The notes beneath the pieces are model-generated. The model searched no databases, had not been told where the DNA came from, and saw only the letters and a program-made list of their open reading frames with translations. Both the position numbers and the translations under genes were made by a program. This document shows positions 30,101-39,642 of a stretch of DNA of 64,000 nt, in pieces. Source of the DNA: Prunus persica (taxonomy: Eukaryota > Streptophyta > Magnoliopsida > Rosales > Rosaceae); the NCBI RefSeq assembly GCF_000346465.2, contig NC_034009.1, positions 33,645,251 through 33,709,250 of the forward strand, read 5' to 3'. The first letter of the stretch is position 1. The number at the start of each line of letters is the position of its first letter.

Positions 30101-30792
30101 TAGGGCTGGCAATGGGTCGTGTCGTGTCGGGTTCGTGTCGTGTCGGGATAATAAACGTGTCAAGAATGCTCAACTCGAACCCAACCCATTTAATAAACGT
30201 GTCGTGTCGGGTTCGGGTCGTCTTTTATCGTGCGGGTTTCGAGTCGTGTAACGGGTTTATAAAGAATAACATGCATGTTACAAAACTCACAACCGAAAAA
30301 ATTTTAATTAAAAAAAAACAGAGAGAGTAGAGAAAATATAAGGAAAAGAAAGAAAAAAAAAAGATAGAGAGAGGAGAGAAGAGAGAAGCTAAAGAAAGAA
30401 AAAAATAGAGAGAGAGAGAGAGAGAGAGGAGAGAAGATTGAAGGAAAGTAAGAAAGAAAAAAGAGAGATGAGAGAAAACTGAAGAGAAGGAAAAAAAAAA
30501 GAGAGAAGAGGAAAGGAAAAGAGAGGAAAAAAAAAAGAGGAGAAGAAAGAAGGAAAAAAAAAACAAAGAGGAGAAGAGACGGGTTGACGGGTTGTACACG
30601 GGTTGACACGACCCGTTTAATAAACGGGTTAGATAGGTATTATAGCGGGTTAGCGGGTTGACCCGAAACCCACCCGTTTATTAAACGGGTCAGAACGGGT
30701 TGACCCGAAATTGACCTGTTTTTTTATCGTCGCTAATTTCTCGTGCGGGTTTCGAGTCGTGTATCGGATCGTATCCGAAATTGCCACCCCTA
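30101..30792. mobile_element. Non-autonomous hAT element (692 bp) with purine-rich core
   Basis: Ends are inverted copies, TAGGGCTGGCAATGGG at the left and GAAATTGCCACCCCTA at the right. A perfect 8-base target-site duplication, ACTAAGAT, flanks it at 30093-30100 and 30793-30800, which is diagnostic of hAT. Subterminal zones are full of GTGTCGGGTT and ACGGGTTGAC motifs. The centre (about 30310-30579) is an almost pure A/G tract on the plus strand. There is no transposase ORF; the long open frames on the minus strand are Ser/Phe/Leu artefacts of the tract. Confidence 0.88.
30310..30579 (+). repeat. Long polypurine tract inside the hAT element
   Basis: About 270 bases with only some 16 pyrimidines; 30481-30563 is an uninterrupted 83-base purine run of GA and polyA patches. 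Such mirror-like purine tracts can form triplex (H-) DNA. The composition is seen; structure is inferred. Confidence 0.85.
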
Positions 30793-31346
30793 ACTAAGAT
30801 GTTATATGATTTGTAGGTGGTGGCATGGTGGGGGTAAAGGGAAGAGAGGAGGAGGAGGAGGATAAAGTAGAAAAACAGATGCTTCCACGGTGCCAGGTGC
30901 CAACTATTAACTATATATGGAATTGTGAAATAAATTCCATTGCCAGCTACAAACGATAGGAACAGGCGCATGCATCCCCAATTAGAATACTCGCTTTATA
31001 CCAAATATTGGTGCGATGGTGACTTTGCATGTCAAAGAGATACTTCATATCACCTGCCTGCCTGCCATATTATTTATTAAACAAACAGAATAATGTATAT
31101 ATATTCGTCCCTTGTTCAATTAATTTAATTTATCTTTCTTCTGAAGCAGTCAAAGTTTAAACAGGCTTGCATTGCATTGCAATCCCAGATTTGGGAAGGA
31201 GGGAAATTTTAAAAAGAGGCATCCACCAACCAATGGGTCTTGCGAGTTGGAAGTGAGAAAGGGTGAAATGTTATTCTTTACATGGCTCAAGCTCACACAC
31301 ACGCATGAATATATTAATATAAGAGGTATTGAATTGCCAATACAAC

Positions 31347-31348
<2 letters not shown>

Positions 31349-31410
<62 letters not shown>
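31349..31410. repeat. (TTA)n microsatellite, about 20 units
   Basis: An uninterrupted trinucleotide run of about 62 bases. Pure runs this long are usually highly variable, so it would make a good marker. Confidence 0.92.
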
Positions 31411-31691
31411 GAGTATCTTTAATAGTCTCTTCAACCATTTCGAGATTTTTAAATAAATGAACCACATCATAAAAAGTTACAAAAACTCTATCTTCATAAT
31501 ACGGGGAATATCTTAATTAGGTATTAAAATTTTATTTTATAAAAGTTGCAACGCAATGCACACCTCGCACGTACGTAAGCATTATACATATCATCATCAT
31601 TCATTTGTATTACCAATGTTGTGGTGTTTTACAGCCTTCAAATTCCATAAAATAGAGGGTTTTTTTTTAAATTCATATTGAAAAAAACGTT

Positions 31692-31709
31692 GGGTTGGGT
31701 TGGGTTGGG
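31692..31709 (+). other. G-quadruplex candidate (GGGTT)4
   Basis: Four GGG runs separated by TT loops, a textbook intramolecular G-quadruplex motif, here in intergenic DNA. Confidence 0.6.
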
Positions 31710-32740
31710 TTATAGTGGTGTTTGAGGTGACGAGAATGATTGCTAACATGGTGGTGTTTTTTGATCATTCATAATATATTTAATATTTATAATTGAATGC
31801 TTTGTGGGAATAGAGAATTTTGCTACCTTTGCTTTGTTGGTACGAAAGAATTTTGTGAATAGGTTAGTAGTAGAGTAGGAATGGCATTTGGGTGCATACG
31901 TAGTAGCTGTAATAGTAACTAGTAAGAATAGAATAGAATAGAATGCACAAGACAGACAGAGACAGACAGCTTTAGACCACCTTCCCATTACCATATACCC
32001 ACACTTTTCAATTCCTATGCCAAAGTAATTGAGTTTTTCTTTCCTTGGATTCGATTTGCCTTTGGTACTTCTACAAGTCACCTATCCGCACTGCTTTTCT
32101 TTTCTTTTGTAGCTTTTCCCCAGAGTGATCATCAGCATCATAATCATCATCATCATTTACATTTACTTTTTTCTTTCTTTTGTCAGAGGAAAATCTCTAT
32201 GGGTTCTGATCATATTGCTTCTTGTTATTATGTCTTAATTTGCATATAGTTAGCGTGCGTAGGAGAGTAACGCCAACAACAGTGTCATCCATTTTCTCTC
32301 TACAAAATTGACTGATCATGCATTACTAGACTTGGATGAAGGCGAAAGTAGGTAGACTACTAGGCTGTTTGTTTCTATGGCATTTTATCTATTTAATTTA
32401 AACCCTTCTAGAAAGAAAACAAAAGAAATAATATGTTGGGAATTCTAAGTCGCGGTTGGTTTAGGGCATCTTCGATTTGACACCCAAAACTAACCTGATA
32501 GGATACAAGCTGGGCCATGGCTTAGGGAAGATTAAGAATCAATGGGCCCATCATGACATAACAGTTGTTGGCCTGTTAGTTACTGAATACTGCCTCAGGA
32601 GGAGGAGGAGGCGGCGGCTCTGTCTGAGGCTTCACAAGAACAACACCATCATGTCATCAGTCATTTTATGCAGTGACTGTGTGTCAGCCAACCTACAAAC
32701 TTTCTCTGCTAGCTTAGCTACTAGCTACTACTGTTCCTTT

Positions 32741-32746
<6 letters not shown>

Positions 32747-32782
<36 letters not shown>
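32747..32782. repeat. (CT)n microsatellite
   Basis: About 18 CT units next to a C run, in intergenic DNA. Confidence 0.9.
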
Positions 32783-32785
<3 letters not shown>

Positions 32786-33992
32786 TTCCGCTTTTCTTTT
32801 TTTCAGGTAAATGAATCTATCCAAACCCATTAATTAAGCAATGCAAATCATAATTTACTCATGTTTATCAATGAGAACGAATGACTTATTATTTTGCTAG
32901 CTGTTGTTCAGAACAATTATTCATTCATTTTATCATTTGAAAGCAACAACATACAATTCATGGGGTTTTGGCTGCTTCTGCATAAGTCATTATTAAAATT
33001 ATATTTAATAAATCACTTTTGCCGGAAAAGTGCCAAGTAAATTTCCTTGTTTTCTTCACTAATAGATATTAGTGATAATGGGGAATGATTATAGCTATCT
33101 TTGCTTTCGGTAATCCATCATTAAGAGAGGCAATCTTTACCTCTACAGAGTCCCTTCCTCCTATAGCTACATTAATTCATCCATCCTACATGCTAAAAGT
33201 AAAGTAACGACAAACCCAAAACAGAAAAAATAAGAAGAAAGAGAGAGAAATATAATTCTGAATATATATGTCGAAAAGAATTAATATATAATGCATTAGT
33301 AATGTAATAGTATGATGCTTTTTCTTCTTCTGGGAAATGTGGTTGTTTGATGGAGTGAGAGTGAATGAAGTAACAACTTTTCTTCTTTTGTGTAATGTTT
33401 TGGAGAATGAGCACGTGACCCATGAGCATCCACGAGCATCCACGAGCATGAGGGAATTCTTACAGAGTTCGTTAAACTTCCTGTTTTGGAAACACACAAG
33501 TTAAACTGATATTCTTCTTCTATACGTATTCAATTCATTCTTGTTTTCCACTACTACTGTTTTGTTGTTTGTTTGTTTGTTGCCACGCCTAATGCTGTGA
33601 TGATGATGATGACTGTAAAAAGTAAAAACCCTAATATTGTCCTTATTGTGCGTGTGAACTATTTCTTTACTAAAAAAAATAAACAAATGTGGTCCAATTT
33701 ATAAAGTAGAAGCAAGCATGAAAATAAAGAGCTAAGTGGTCCAATTTATTAGATGTGGAGATCCAAAGCTCGTCCCATTCATTCACAATGTTCTCAACCT
33801 CATAAATTGTCAGCTTCTCTCTCATCACTTGTTATTTTGCGTTTTGGAGGATGGCCCTCAGTCTGAGTCTGAAGAGATGATAAATGGGCATGAATCATGA
33901 TGGAGTCAGACATGAGCCTTGTAATCTTGGCTTGATAGCTACTGTAATTGCACGTTTGTGGTTCACATGCGCCCGGTCCACATTCAATTTCA

Positions 33993-33995
<3 letters not shown>

Positions 33996-34026
<31 letters not shown>
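33996..34026. repeat. (CT)n microsatellite
   Basis: About 15 CT units in intergenic DNA. Confidence 0.9.
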
Positions 34027-34029
<3 letters not shown>

Positions 34030-34808
34030 ACATGAGGCAGGCAGGCATGCACTGAGAAAGAAACGGAGAGTTTTATTAGGTAGTGATTTTGTGCATGCAC
34101 CTCCTATAGGCTATATATAGAGCAGAGTCTAGAGCTAGAGTGGGACATTTTGGCCGACCAAAGTGTCTGTATTAAAGGGCTGACAGCTAACATATGAATT
34201 ATCGAATTCCTCATTAACTAAGCAGTGCCGGTGAGGGAGCAGTGTTTGGTTTGCCGTACTAAACTTGTAGATATTTTAGGCCTCCAACAACCGCCAATCT
34301 CATTCATCATCTCCTCAACATGTTTTCCCTATAATAACCCCCTACAAATTAAATAAAAGCCCAACTATATATATTTTTAAACAGAAATGTGTGGCCTAGT
34401 TTGAAGCCCAAATAGCTCATCACCAGCAAACTTGTTATGGGTCCAGCTATTGAGGCTCAAGATACTGTGTGGGCTTAGAAGCCGATTTAGACCACGGACA
34501 CAGGCCTAGCTGCCTGTTTTTATTACTTAAACACAGGCCATCTCATCTGAATCTCATCTGACCAACAATTTCCATCTTTTTCTCGTCTTCTTTTCTTTAT
34601 CTATCTAATCTAAGCCTTTTTCTTTTTTTTTTTCCTTTTTTTTTTCTTTTTTTTGGGGTCAAACGATGGAAGAAATTTATTAAAGCCGAACTGTAATGTT
34701 TACGTCAGCAGCAAGAGTGTCAAACAACCACTCAGGCCAAAGTTGATTCCATTTAAACTTCCCACCCACACGAGATATATGTGATGCGACCAGATGAGCA
34801 GTTGCATT

Positions 34809-34982
34809 TAGGGCTCGTCAACCAAATTTAATGGGTTTGGGCTGGGTCGGGCCGGGCTTTAAAGATGAGAGAGAAAATATCGGGTCTGATCGGGTCGGAT
34901 TTTTTTAGAAAATTCAAAGCCCAAGCCCGACCCATGAGCTGGGCTTAAGAAAGCCTATCGGGTCGGGCCTAAACGGGCCCTA
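34809..34982. mobile_element. Small GGGCC-rich hAT-like element (candidate)
   Basis: Begins TAGGGCTCGT and ends AACGGGCCCTA, inverted relatives of each other. The interior repeats GGGTCGGGC/GCCCGACCC, like the subterminal arrays of hAT miniature elements. The flanks (TTGCATTTA and CTTCATTTA overlapping the ends) match only partly, so the target-site duplication is doubtful. It sits next to the broken end of the Copia fragment and may have helped truncate it. Confidence 0.4.
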
Positions 34983-35081
34983 CTTCATTTAAAAAAAATC
35001 ATAAACTTAATCATAAGGGCATTTCAATCCAAATTTGAGATTAAACTCACTTAATTCCAATATTTTCACATCAAACTAAAT

Positions 35082-35783
35082 TCATAAAACACCCAATAAA
35101 GTCATACAACTTATAAGATTTTTCACAAAAATAATAAAACCAAGTATTATTTTTGAGGTTATTACATAATTAGATCGTAAGACGTTGTTCTTTGAGGCAA
35201 ATGCCTTCTCATCTGTATCAACATTATGCAGCTCAAAACGTTGTTCTTGACTCTTCAATATTACAATAACCTCCTGCAGTTCTACAGTTTCTAGACTTTT
35301 TGTATTCTCAATCACCAGACAGATAGGATCATAAACCTTACTCAGACTGATCAGAACCTTTTGGACAAGCCTCTCATTAGAGAGAGTCTCACCAAAGGTT
35401 TGCATCTGGTTAATCAGCTCATTCAACCGAGTAAGATAAACATATAAGGATTTATTGTCACGCATTCTAGTGTATTCAAATTCACGTATGAGGTTTTGGA
35501 GTTTTACCGATCTCACGTGGTCACCGCCGTGATATTCTCCATACAGCAGCTCCCATGCCATCTTAGCAGAGTCAGCATTAGCAATACGGGGGAAGATTTG
35601 GTCAGAAACAGCATTTTGAATGATGCCCAGAGCCTTCGCATCCTTCATGAAGATGGCTGCCATTTTTCTATCATCGTCATCTTCTGAAGCTTCCTCAGTT
35701 GTCTTCTTCTTCTTCGAATTAGGGATTGGAATTCCCTTTTCAACTAGATTCCACAACCCATATGACTTGAATATGGTTACCAT
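35082..35783 (-). pseudogene. Ty1/Copia gag fragment (UBN2-type)
   Basis: 233 codons resembling the plant Copia gag polyprotein (UBN2 domain). Recognisable blocks: FKSYGLWNLVEKGI, ALGIIQNAVSDQIFPRI, AWELLYGEYHG, LQNLIREFEYTRMRDNKSL and ERLVQKVLISL. The N-terminal part of gag is missing: only about 50 bases separate the frame from the primer-binding site. The CCHC zinc knuckle and all of pol are missing downstream, where the frame runs into AT-rich sequence. This is a dead remnant; it continues the LTR and primer-binding site at 35836-36221 in the same orientation. Confidence 0.88.
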
Positions 35784-35835
35784 CTGATGTAGCTCGATTG
35801 CACAGATTTAGAACGCCACTCAATAGAACGAACCT

Positions 35836-35848
35836 GGCTCTGATACCA
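35836..35848 (-). other. Primer-binding site of the Copia element
   Basis: TGGTATCAGAGCC on the minus strand follows directly after the LTR end CA. It is the plant retrotransposon primer-binding site complementary to the 3' end of initiator methionine tRNA. Confidence 0.9.
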
Positions 35849-36221
35849 TGTTAGTGTTTTTGTATTCTTGCTGGGTTATGAAATGCTGAAGACGAAATGA
35901 GAAGAATAGAAGAAATGAGAAAAAATGCAGATTGAAGAAATGCTCTGTTTCTCTCTCGTTGAGAATCCAGAGAGAGAAAGTATATTATTCTTATCTTGAC
36001 ATAAACACACACAGCGAGTACTACATGATAGTTTCCCTTAGCTGGATACACACAAGCATCATATTGTATCTCAGCCATGCATTCAGCTATTCTAAGATCT
36101 CTACACGTGGCTTAAATGAGCCTTACATTTTGGAGCCTTACACCTGCCATTCTAAGAGACTAAGTGCATTCACTATTATAGTTTTAGGCTTATACTTATG
36201 CTCATTACTTACAGTTCTACA
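35849..36221 (-). repeat. 5' LTR of the Copia element (373 bp)
   Basis: On the minus strand it starts TGTAGAACTG, ends ACTAACA and is followed immediately by the primer-binding site. The TG...CA ends are the LTR hallmark. The start is fixed by the abrupt break in the LINE reading frame at 36222. No second LTR is present in the window, so the element is truncated at its 3' side. Confidence 0.75.
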
Positions 36222-36500
36222 TCCTTGACGGAGCCCTCTCAACGGCACAATGTTATTCGTAGCCTCCCTATTGATCATTATACTGTACGTGATTGTGGAG
36301 ATACATTCCATTATCCAATGACAGAAATTCTCAGCAAAGCCAAGGGTGTGTAACATATCACCTACAAAACACCACTCCACTCTATCATAGGCTTTTGCCA
36401 TGTCAAGCTTCAGCGCCATCTCACAAAACTCACCCCTCTCTTTTGTTTCAAAGAATGTAATATCTCATACACCACCAAAATATTATCTACGCCTTGAAAA
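36222..36500 (-). pseudogene. LINE (non-LTR) reverse transcriptase fragment
   Basis: Encodes a short piece of plant LINE reverse transcriptase: NILVVYEILHSLKQKR in one frame, then ALKLDMAKAYDRVEW, LGFAENFCHWIMECIST and VPLRGLRQG in another, so there is a frameshift near 36425. The conserved LRQG motif is cut exactly where the Copia LTR begins. The rest of the LINE, including the FADD active site, is not found here. A dead remnant older than the Copia insertion. Confidence 0.85.
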
Positions 36501-36533
36501 GACGTATATCTACGCCTTGCAAAGACGTACATA
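36486..36533. repeat. Short tandem duplication (unit about 24 bp)
   Basis: The motif TCTACGCCTTG(A/C)AAAGACGTA occurs twice in tandem at the outer end of the LINE fragment, with one mismatch. Probably a slippage product. Confidence 0.7.
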
Positions 36534-39062
36534 ATTTGAAAAAGGAAAAGAACAACACTTTTTTTCTGCTTGATGAACCAAACCAAAGTAGGTATTTATA
36601 TCGTGAACATACCCCAGGCTTAATTAGGCAACCAAAAGGCAACCAAAATAGCTTCCAGAAAGCCCTTTAGGTTAGGTGGAACCAATTGCTTTTGTGTTAG
36701 TGGGAGGATGACTCTAAAGAGAGTCAAGACACATCCCCTACCCTTATCCAACCGTCCAAATATTTTCGAATCCAAATGAAAGCGAGGCCACCCCCGACTA
36801 GATTTGGCCCTTTATTCATTCCCCATAAGTTGGAATCTGTATTTCCATTCATTCACCAAAATGGATTCAAAACCAAAAATCAACCCTCTTTTTGCAACCC
36901 CATGAATTGACTTCAATTTTAAAAATTCACATGATTTTTTGTTTTTGGGGTTTATGTTTGTGTTTTTAAAGGCTCCCAAGAGAAAGTGATGTTGGCAACT
37001 ACCACTGGCTCTAGTGCTTTCAGTTCAGTATGAACCACCCACCCCATTCTGTGGTTTTGAATTTAGTACTTGCTTGGACTCAAAAAAGCTTGAGGATTGA
37101 GATAGGGGCTTTTAAAGCATGGACTGGTTACTGATTAAGACACCCATTTCCCAAAGCAGTTTCACATGCTGCTGTTGTGTTGAAGCAGTGCTTTATTCTT
37201 TGCTGTACCGTCTCATATCATGTCATTTTCCAACACATACATATTATGAGATTGTACCTGGTGGCACGGCTACTGTACATTTCACATGCGCTAATTCGGA
37301 ATTTCTAAGATGTTACTCATATGCATGACCACATATGCAGCTTCAATAACAAATAATTCTCTCAGTTCTCAAACATGTCAAACATTGACTTGCTCTTCAA
37401 AACTGGACACTTCTTTGACCTAGGCACTGATGACGGACAATAAAGAAAAGATTAATTAGAGAGGTTTCAAGTTTCAACCATCCCCCAAAAGTCAAGCAAA
37501 CTATCCTAGGTACTGGTGATGACGGACAGATATACACATACACTAGCTACTTTCTTTTATTTTTCTCTTTATTTTTAGGGGGGAAAAAAAAAAGGAGACC
37601 CAAAAAAAATGAATGTTGGGTTTTGCCCATTTGGAAGGGGATGCAAAAGAATTGGTTTAGAGCTATGGCAGGCCCATTCATTCACATTGGTGGCAGAGGG
37701 AGAGGAGGTCAAAAGTCAGCATCAGAAGGCAATTGTAGTGGCTTGCATCTGTTGCTGGGTCTTGACTTGAGTGTTTGTTTATTTATAATCTGAATTAACA
37801 TGAGTGAATGAATGAACCTACTAATTTCTGAGTCTAAAAGCTTTGGACAGTATGGAACGCAATTATGCATGCACAGGCTTCATAATAATTAGTCAAAGGT
37901 TCATTATTCTCTATGATTAGGTGGTTGATCCCTCTAGGACTTCCCTTCTTCTGTGGCCCATCAAAAAGTTGTTGCCTTTCCTACCAGCTTAATTATTCTC
38001 AATGTCTTAATTCGAAAATAACTCTCTCTCTCTCTCTCTCTCTCTCTGCAACTCTACGCTTGCTCAACTATGACCGCATGAACAAGTCTACACTGCACAG
38101 AATTTAGCCTTGCGCTTTATTTCATGGCTTCACAGGACAGCGATGGCTGCCAACGTTTCTTGACCACTGATGACTTGTATGATATACTATCATTAGCGTT
38201 AAATTAACCATATAATTTGGTTTATAATACGAACCCATACCCATGGTAATTACAGCAAAAGTATATAACACACACAATAATTTGTTGGTTAAAAAAAAAA
38301 AAGACAAGATTGAATCAGGAGGTGAAGCGAAGGAAACAGAGACACTCTGGCTTTGGTTTCACGTGGATTGGCGCCACTATAATTTCCACAACGCCTCGTC
38401 TCCCACTCCCATGATTGAAATTCATATAAAACTAAAAGGCATAACAAAAGCTACACAACCAACAAACGGTTAGTTGTCAATATTATATGTAGCCATAGTG
38501 AACAATCATAATAAAATTTCTCTACAATTTATCTTTAATTAATCAATAAATCACAGAATTTACAAGGAAAATCGAGACCCAATAATATTCAGTAATTTTG
38601 TTTTGTTTGTTCATCTTTCTCCTCAGCAGCAGCAGGAGCAGCTCGCTTCTCTGCCTCCACTCCGATTCAAACCCGGGACGACGCGGTGGATCACTCCCCC
38701 ACCCATTTGCCATCTCCATAGCATTCTTCGGAGTTTCATGCACTCTTACTCAGTGCCCAATAATCATATAACTTTCAAGGAAAAAAAACAAAAACAAAAA
38801 GGCCCCATCGTCAATCACTAAGTACACCCAACTGGGTTAATCCATCCGAGCCCCATTTTAGGCTCGAACTCTTTGTGTCATATCATTAACAGTTTACTCT
38901 CTTCAATCAACTGATGGCTGGCTGCTAGCCATGGAGAGCGATATAACTCGGACTGACTCCACCCGGGTGAGAGAACCGAAGCGTGTTTTTGTATATATCC
39001 TCCTTTATTTTCAGAAACCAAAATAAAATTACCAACTAAACGCACTTGGTTTTCCGCTTTGC
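36534..39062. other. Gene-free spacer downstream of the second SAUR
   Basis: 2.5 kb with no supported gene. It contains a CT run at 38022-38047 and a GC-richer patch at about 38630-38720 with a GGTTTGAATC-like stretch on the minus strand that resembles a tRNA B box, perhaps a SINE relic. It should also hold the 3' UTR of the SAUR at 39063. Confidence 0.4.
38022..38047. repeat. (CT)n microsatellite
   Basis: About 12 CT units in intergenic DNA. Confidence 0.88.
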
Positions 39063-39515
39063 TTACCAAATTGTTTTATCTGAAAATCCACGAAGCAACG
39101 GTCGAGAATCGGCCCAGAAATCGAGGTTACTCCGGATGCCCGCGTGGCAGTATCTTTGGAAGTCGTCTAGATTGACGAACCGGGTCGACCCACCGGACTC
39201 GGACCGAGAAATGAATCGGAGCACCTCTTCGAAGAGTGACTCGTCGCAGGGTATCGCGAGCGGGCCTTGGTTGGAGAAGCCGTACTCCTCCTCGGCTTCT
39301 ACAAGGAGCTTCTTGAAGACGGGGTGGTTCAGGTACGACGCGCGCACCACAAATCGGGTGCAACTGCTGCCCACGCTGACGGCCACGTGTCCTGCGGGAA
39401 CATCCGACGGTATGCGATTGGCTGACATGCGGGCCTTGCTGCGCCACCGCCGCAGCAGTTGGCGGAGCCTCACAATGTGGCGGATCTTGCTACATTTTCC
39501 CAGTCCGGCTGACAT
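39063..39515 (-). CDS. SAUR53: SAUR-family protein (SAUR52/53 type)
   Basis: Intronless 150-residue SAUR with extensions on both sides of the core. N-terminus MSAGLGKCSKIRHIVRLRQ with a basic RRWRSKAR stretch; SAUR core about 38-106 (VPAGHVAVSVG, RFVVRASYLNHPVF, LLVEAEEEYGF, GPLAIPCDESLFEE). The long C-terminal tail ends GIRSNLDFWADSRPLLRGFSDKTIW-like, a tail I recall from Arabidopsis SAUR52/SAUR53. SAURs act at the plasma membrane by blocking PP2C-D phosphatases to favour growth. Coding GC is clearly higher than in the neighbouring DNA. A TATA box (CTATAAG, minus strand, 39636-39642) lies about 120 bases upstream. It sits between FPP and ARF5, as in Arabidopsis. The symbol is by inferred orthology. 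Confidence 0.92.
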   Translation of the reverse strand: MSAGLGKCSKIRHIVRLRQLLRRWRSKARMSANRIPSDVPAGHVAVSVGSSCTRFVVRASYLNHPVFKKLLVEAEEEYGFSNQGPLAIPCDESLFEEVLRFISRSESGGSTRFVNLDDFQRYCHAGIRSNLDFWADSRPLLRGFSDKTIW

Positions 39516-39635
39516 TTTGCTGGAAAGCGATGGAAAATGCGAACTCGGTCGGCTTTGGGTTTTTGGGTTCTGTTTGCTGCAAATATGAGGTGAGTGGGAA
39601 ATTTGGGGGTTTGTGCTTTTGGGAGGGAGGAGAAT

Positions 39636-39642
39636 CTTATAG
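39636..39642 (-). promoter_or_regulatory. TATA box of the SAUR52/53-type gene
   Basis: CTATAAG on the minus strand, about 120 bases before the start codon, preceded by GTCTC. A sensible core-promoter position for an intronless SAUR. Confidence 0.45.

Larger units (their letters stand above)
30801..34808. other. Gene-free spacer rich in simple repeats
   Basis: 4 kb with no recognisable protein or RNA gene. It holds (TTA)n at 31349-31410, a GGGTT run at 31692-31709, CT runs at 32747-32782 and 33996-34026, and a tandem GAGCATCCAC repeat near 33424-33450. Open frames across these repeats are artefacts. Confidence 0.5.

Noticed and set aside
30225..30609. Two ORFs of over 100 codons on the minus strand
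   Set aside because: They are Ser/Phe/Leu runs produced by the polypurine tract of a hAT element and have no protein-like composition.
31172..31411. Plus-strand ORF ending in a long Tyr run
   Set aside because: The Tyr run is the translation of a (TTA)n microsatellite; the rest matches nothing.
38600..38720. tRNA gene or SINE with GGTTTGAATC B box
   Set aside because: No A box, no cloverleaf and no clear ends; mentioned only as a possible relic.
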